Shown here: piece after piece, positions 6,101 to 7,361 of the stretch
Layout of the letters: every line of letters starts with the position of its first letter
Numbering within the stretch: position 1 is the first letter of the stretch
Assembly: GCA_943914745.1 (NCBI GenBank)
Contig: CALUDF010000156.1
Location: 1 to 7,361 of the forward strand
Length of the DNA stretch: 7,361 nt
Source: an uncultured Bacteriovorax sp.
GTDB lineage: Bacteria; Bdellovibrionota; Bacteriovoracia; Bacteriovoracales; Bacteriovoracaceae
Direction of reading: 5' to 3'
Translations under genes and position numbers: made by a program
Notes under the pieces: generated by a model
Seen by the model: only the letters and a program-made list of their open reading frames with translations
What the model was told of the DNA's origin: nothing
Databases searched by the model: none

Positions 6101-7333
6101 AAAAACCACATCACGGTAGTGATAGTGTTCAGCATCGATATTGATAAAGACATCTTCAGCTTTTGCGGCCAGAAGAATTTCTTTAAGTCTTGGAGCAACC
6201 AGGTTGTAAGTGTAATCGAAGGCCTGAGGTTTAAAATCAGAACATAGGGCCGAGACTTTAATAGAGACGTGAGCGCGGTTAATGCCGGCCACGTTCATCT
6301 CACCTCTTTTCACGTGAAGAGAAAATCCACGAACGAGTTTTAAAACTTCATCGCGGTAGTGATCAGCTTCTCTTTCAGAAACAACCAATTCTCCTAATTG
6401 ATCGAGCGTCACATCTCGGCCGGTTTCACTTAGGGCGCGCAGTGAGCGGTCAGCTTTTTCGATACTCTCTCCAGCGATAAAACGCTTGGCCATGAGTTTT
6501 ACGGCACTTCTGATAAGAGAAGCAAGAGGCCACGCAGGCGTGATCTTAGCGAGATAATAAAAAGCTTTAATCCCCACTGTGTAAGTTGAAGGAAGAGCTC
6601 TTTCTTGCCCTTTCTTCTTTGCACGTCTGGCCTTCCTGTTGTCTTTTAGGAAACGAGAAAGGGCCTCAATTAAAATGCGCTTAACTTCCACTCCCTTTTT
6701 ATCGTGATCAAGTGAAGGAAGAATCGCCAGGAATTTTAACAAGTGAATGCGTAAAAGTGCGTACTGGGCCGTCAGCCCCAGACCAAAGTCAGAGACATCT
6801 TCAAAAAGAGTCGGGCGGTATTCGTTTAAGAAGCTTAGAAGTTTTTTAACAATCTGAGCAGATCTCTCTTCGATCGCCTGGTATTTAGGATCATTTAATA
6901 AGTCAGGAAGACCTTCAACTTTAATTAAACTCTCAATGACCGTTGGGAAATTTTTTGCCTGAAGTGAAGCGGCAAGCTCCGTGTGCACTCTTAGGTCTCT
7001 GACCTGTGGGAGTTCAAGATCTAGGATGTCACTTTGTTGCAGGATAAAGAGTTCCTGAGAAAGTTTTGGAGTGTAAAAGCGCACTTCTTTTCTATCAAAG
7101 TAGAAGCCGACTAAAAAAGGAGTCGACCTAAAAACCATCTGTGACCTGAAGTTTTGCTTCAGACCCATTAAATACGGCGTTAACACTTGGGCAATATCTG
7201 CGTGCAACGTGTGGTCTTTTTCAATGATAATATTGCTGAACTCTTTGTAGAAGATGACCTTCCAGCTTGTTCCATTAAAAGAGTGATCGACACTCTGGAT
7301 TGTAACGAGAAAGTCCTCGGGCACTAAAGACAT
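3155..7333 (-). CDS. putA: Bifunctional proline dehydrogenase / L-glutamate-gamma-semialdehyde dehydrogenase
   Basis: PutA oxidises L-proline to P5C (FAD, electrons to the quinone pool at the membrane face) and, after hydrolysis to glutamate semialdehyde, to glutamate (NAD+), with channelling between sites. At 1392 aa it is longer than E. coli PutA (1320). Residues 1-120 are a mixed strand/helix region I do not recognise, without the RHH repressor fold. Residues 120-330 are mostly helical, with a basic patch at 231-243. The PRODH barrel (about 345-600) has SIK (K359), NIDAE (D400), RLVKGAYWD (462-470), YVPVG (Y565) and YLVRR (Y577, R580, R581), matching the E. coli proline-site residues. The ALDH domain (about 680-1135) has PWNFP (796-800), K821, E907 in TEMGGKN, catalytic C941 in GQKCSACSR, ELFGP (1046-1050) and SGTGPKAGG (1120-1128). 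Residues 1165-1392 resemble the C-terminal ALDH-superfamily domain of long PutAs. GGAG lies 8 nt before the ATG. It is first of the operon with proC. Confidence 0.97.
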   Translation of the reverse strand: MSLVPEDFLVTIQSVDHSFNGTSWKVIFYKEFSNIIIEKDHTLHADIAQVLTPYLMGLKQNFRSQMVFRSTPFLVGFYFDRKEVRFYTPKLSQELFILQQSDILDLELPQVRDLRVHTELAASLQAKNFPTVIESLIKVEGLPDLLNDPKYQAIEERSAQIVKKLLSFLNEYRPTLFEDVSDFGLGLTAQYALLRIHLLKFLAILPSLDHDKKGVEVKRILIEALSRFLKDNRKARRAKKKGQERALPSTYTVGIKAFYYLAKITPAWPLASLIRSAVKLMAKRFIAGESIEKADRSLRALSETGRDVTLDQLGELVVSEREADHYRDEVLKLVRGFSLHVKRGEMNVAGINRAHVSIKVSALCSDFKPQAFDYTYNLVAPRLKEILLAAKAEDVFINIDAEHYHYRDVVFKIYRRVLLETVELRDYKSTGIVIQAYLRDGFIHLKEIIALAKERGLPMPVRLVKGAYWDAETVEGDAHSFNAPQFLNKEETDIHFRQLILKILESHPHLKLALASHNFSDHGFAEAAKEILYPEVGEIEHQCLHMTYEALSTALAKMGWATRNYVPVGSLLVGMAYLVRRIMENSSQVGVLTIMRSHKKHLTLQSPYAIHEEKKKAGLIARDQSVSKLEDEFFNVSPLRLYLDDERVWMEKALTTFEQNSLGKDYHNSFDLKGDWVEIKASSNSDLLVGRIRFANVDDAKAAIEVVDRAYAKGAWANSKWPFRTATLVKAASYMLAKRNELSALIVYEAGKSVSEAQADVDEAIDFLNFYARTEAYLQRNLTDLSSRGAAVVISPWNFPLAIPCGMVVSALVCGNTVILKSAEQTPLVTQLLVDILHASGVPKDVLIHLPGEGETVGDFLVKDERTSTIVFTGSKAVGTYIAGVARKRLYKNKLTNKTYPVKAITEMGGKNAVIVTQNAELDETVSGILYSAFGHAGQKCSACSRVIVHNSLKDKLIERLRAAASDLKVGESYKFDTTVNPVISAFDQKRLRQSVREASNEATNFGGSVVIDRSNDDLPGFCVGPVVIELPYKRALDKESFAQRELFGPVVHIIGFNTLDEAAFLFNSTDYALTGGIFSQSQNDIDYLLTKLESGNLYINRTITGARVAIEPFGGFKLSGTGPKAGGRHYILGLHQSDDHQINMAAEGRLTVEEGHDSPVTLKKPSRLTSESRLSRMEKFLDVFISSFETHYQGIYKNYKESLRDYKKWLSKSYVSFVEKEHKNRVIPGQLSYNDYHLSAEHALVVSVTDRPNLKTLIQVFSCLISGTGLAVACRNRQSFQWWMNLRDTLIEAGFSKENLEVYFAKTSELAKTINDPKLSVIIYDGPMDEYHAHVADFLNDAKSDERMKLILTMNDHLKAGDFYHQTLNYVWVRSLAVNTMRHGAPLDLDI

Positions 7334-7345
7334 AAATAAAGCTCC
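7334..7345 (-). promoter_or_regulatory. Ribosome binding site of putA
   Basis: On the minus strand GGAG (7345 to 7342) is followed by CTTTATTT and the ATG at 7333, an 8-nt spacing that supports this start. The frame stays open to the window edge without another ATG, so an upstream start cannot be formally excluded. The promoter would lie beyond the right edge; only 28 nt of upstream sequence are visible, with no recognisable -10/-35 pair. Confidence 0.7.
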
Positions 7346-7361
7346 GTAAGGGGATGAAATT

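Noticed and set aside
6974..7333. N-terminal region of PutA considered as an RHH DNA-binding (autorepressor) domain
   Set aside because: RHH domains are about 45 residues with a short strand followed by two helices; this region has multiple strands and no similar pattern, so autoregulation by PutA cannot be claimed.

Overview
The window is a compact, ordinary-looking stretch of bacterial chromosome with five protein-coding genes and almost no intergenic DNA. I see no tRNA, rRNA, mobile element, CRISPR array or phage gene. The genes lie in two converging blocks. The rightward block (about 24-1858) holds a four-repeat TPR protein and a NIF3/YbgI-family dinuclear-metal protein joined by a TAATG stop/start overlap. 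The leftward block (7333 down to 1855) holds a very long bifunctional proline-catabolic enzyme (PutA, 1392 aa), pyrroline-5-carboxylate reductase (ProC) and a hotdog-fold DUF4442-type putative thioesterase, with gaps of only 15 nt and 1 nt. The two blocks meet at a palindromic CTAG in which both terminal TAG stops overlap.

The organism is probably a Gram-negative bacterium of moderate GC content. The long PutA without a recognisable ribbon-helix-helix DNA-binding domain, the tight packing and the lysine- and phenylalanine-rich proteins would suit a Bdellovibrionota/Bacteriovorax-like lineage. That is an impression from style, not from a search, and I hold it with low confidence.

The leftward operon puts both directions of the proline/P5C step under one transcript. 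PutA oxidises proline to P5C (FAD, proline dehydrogenase domain) and then P5C/glutamate semialdehyde to glutamate (NAD+, aldehyde dehydrogenase domain). ProC reduces P5C back to proline with NAD(P)H. Together they could run either net catabolism or a proline-P5C redox cycle. The role of the DUF4442 protein in this operon is unknown. The PutA has an unrecognised N-terminal region of roughly 120 residues (or about 250 including a helical part) in place of the RHH domain of E. coli PutA, plus a C-terminal ALDH-superfamily-like domain.

The most notable non-coding signals are a perfect 11-bp inverted repeat at the extreme left edge that contains the candidate start codon of the TPR gene, and a small hairpin between a distant Shine-Dalgarno sequence and the nif3-like start. 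I did not find convincing evidence of a previously undescribed system here; the findings are mostly modest architectural oddities.
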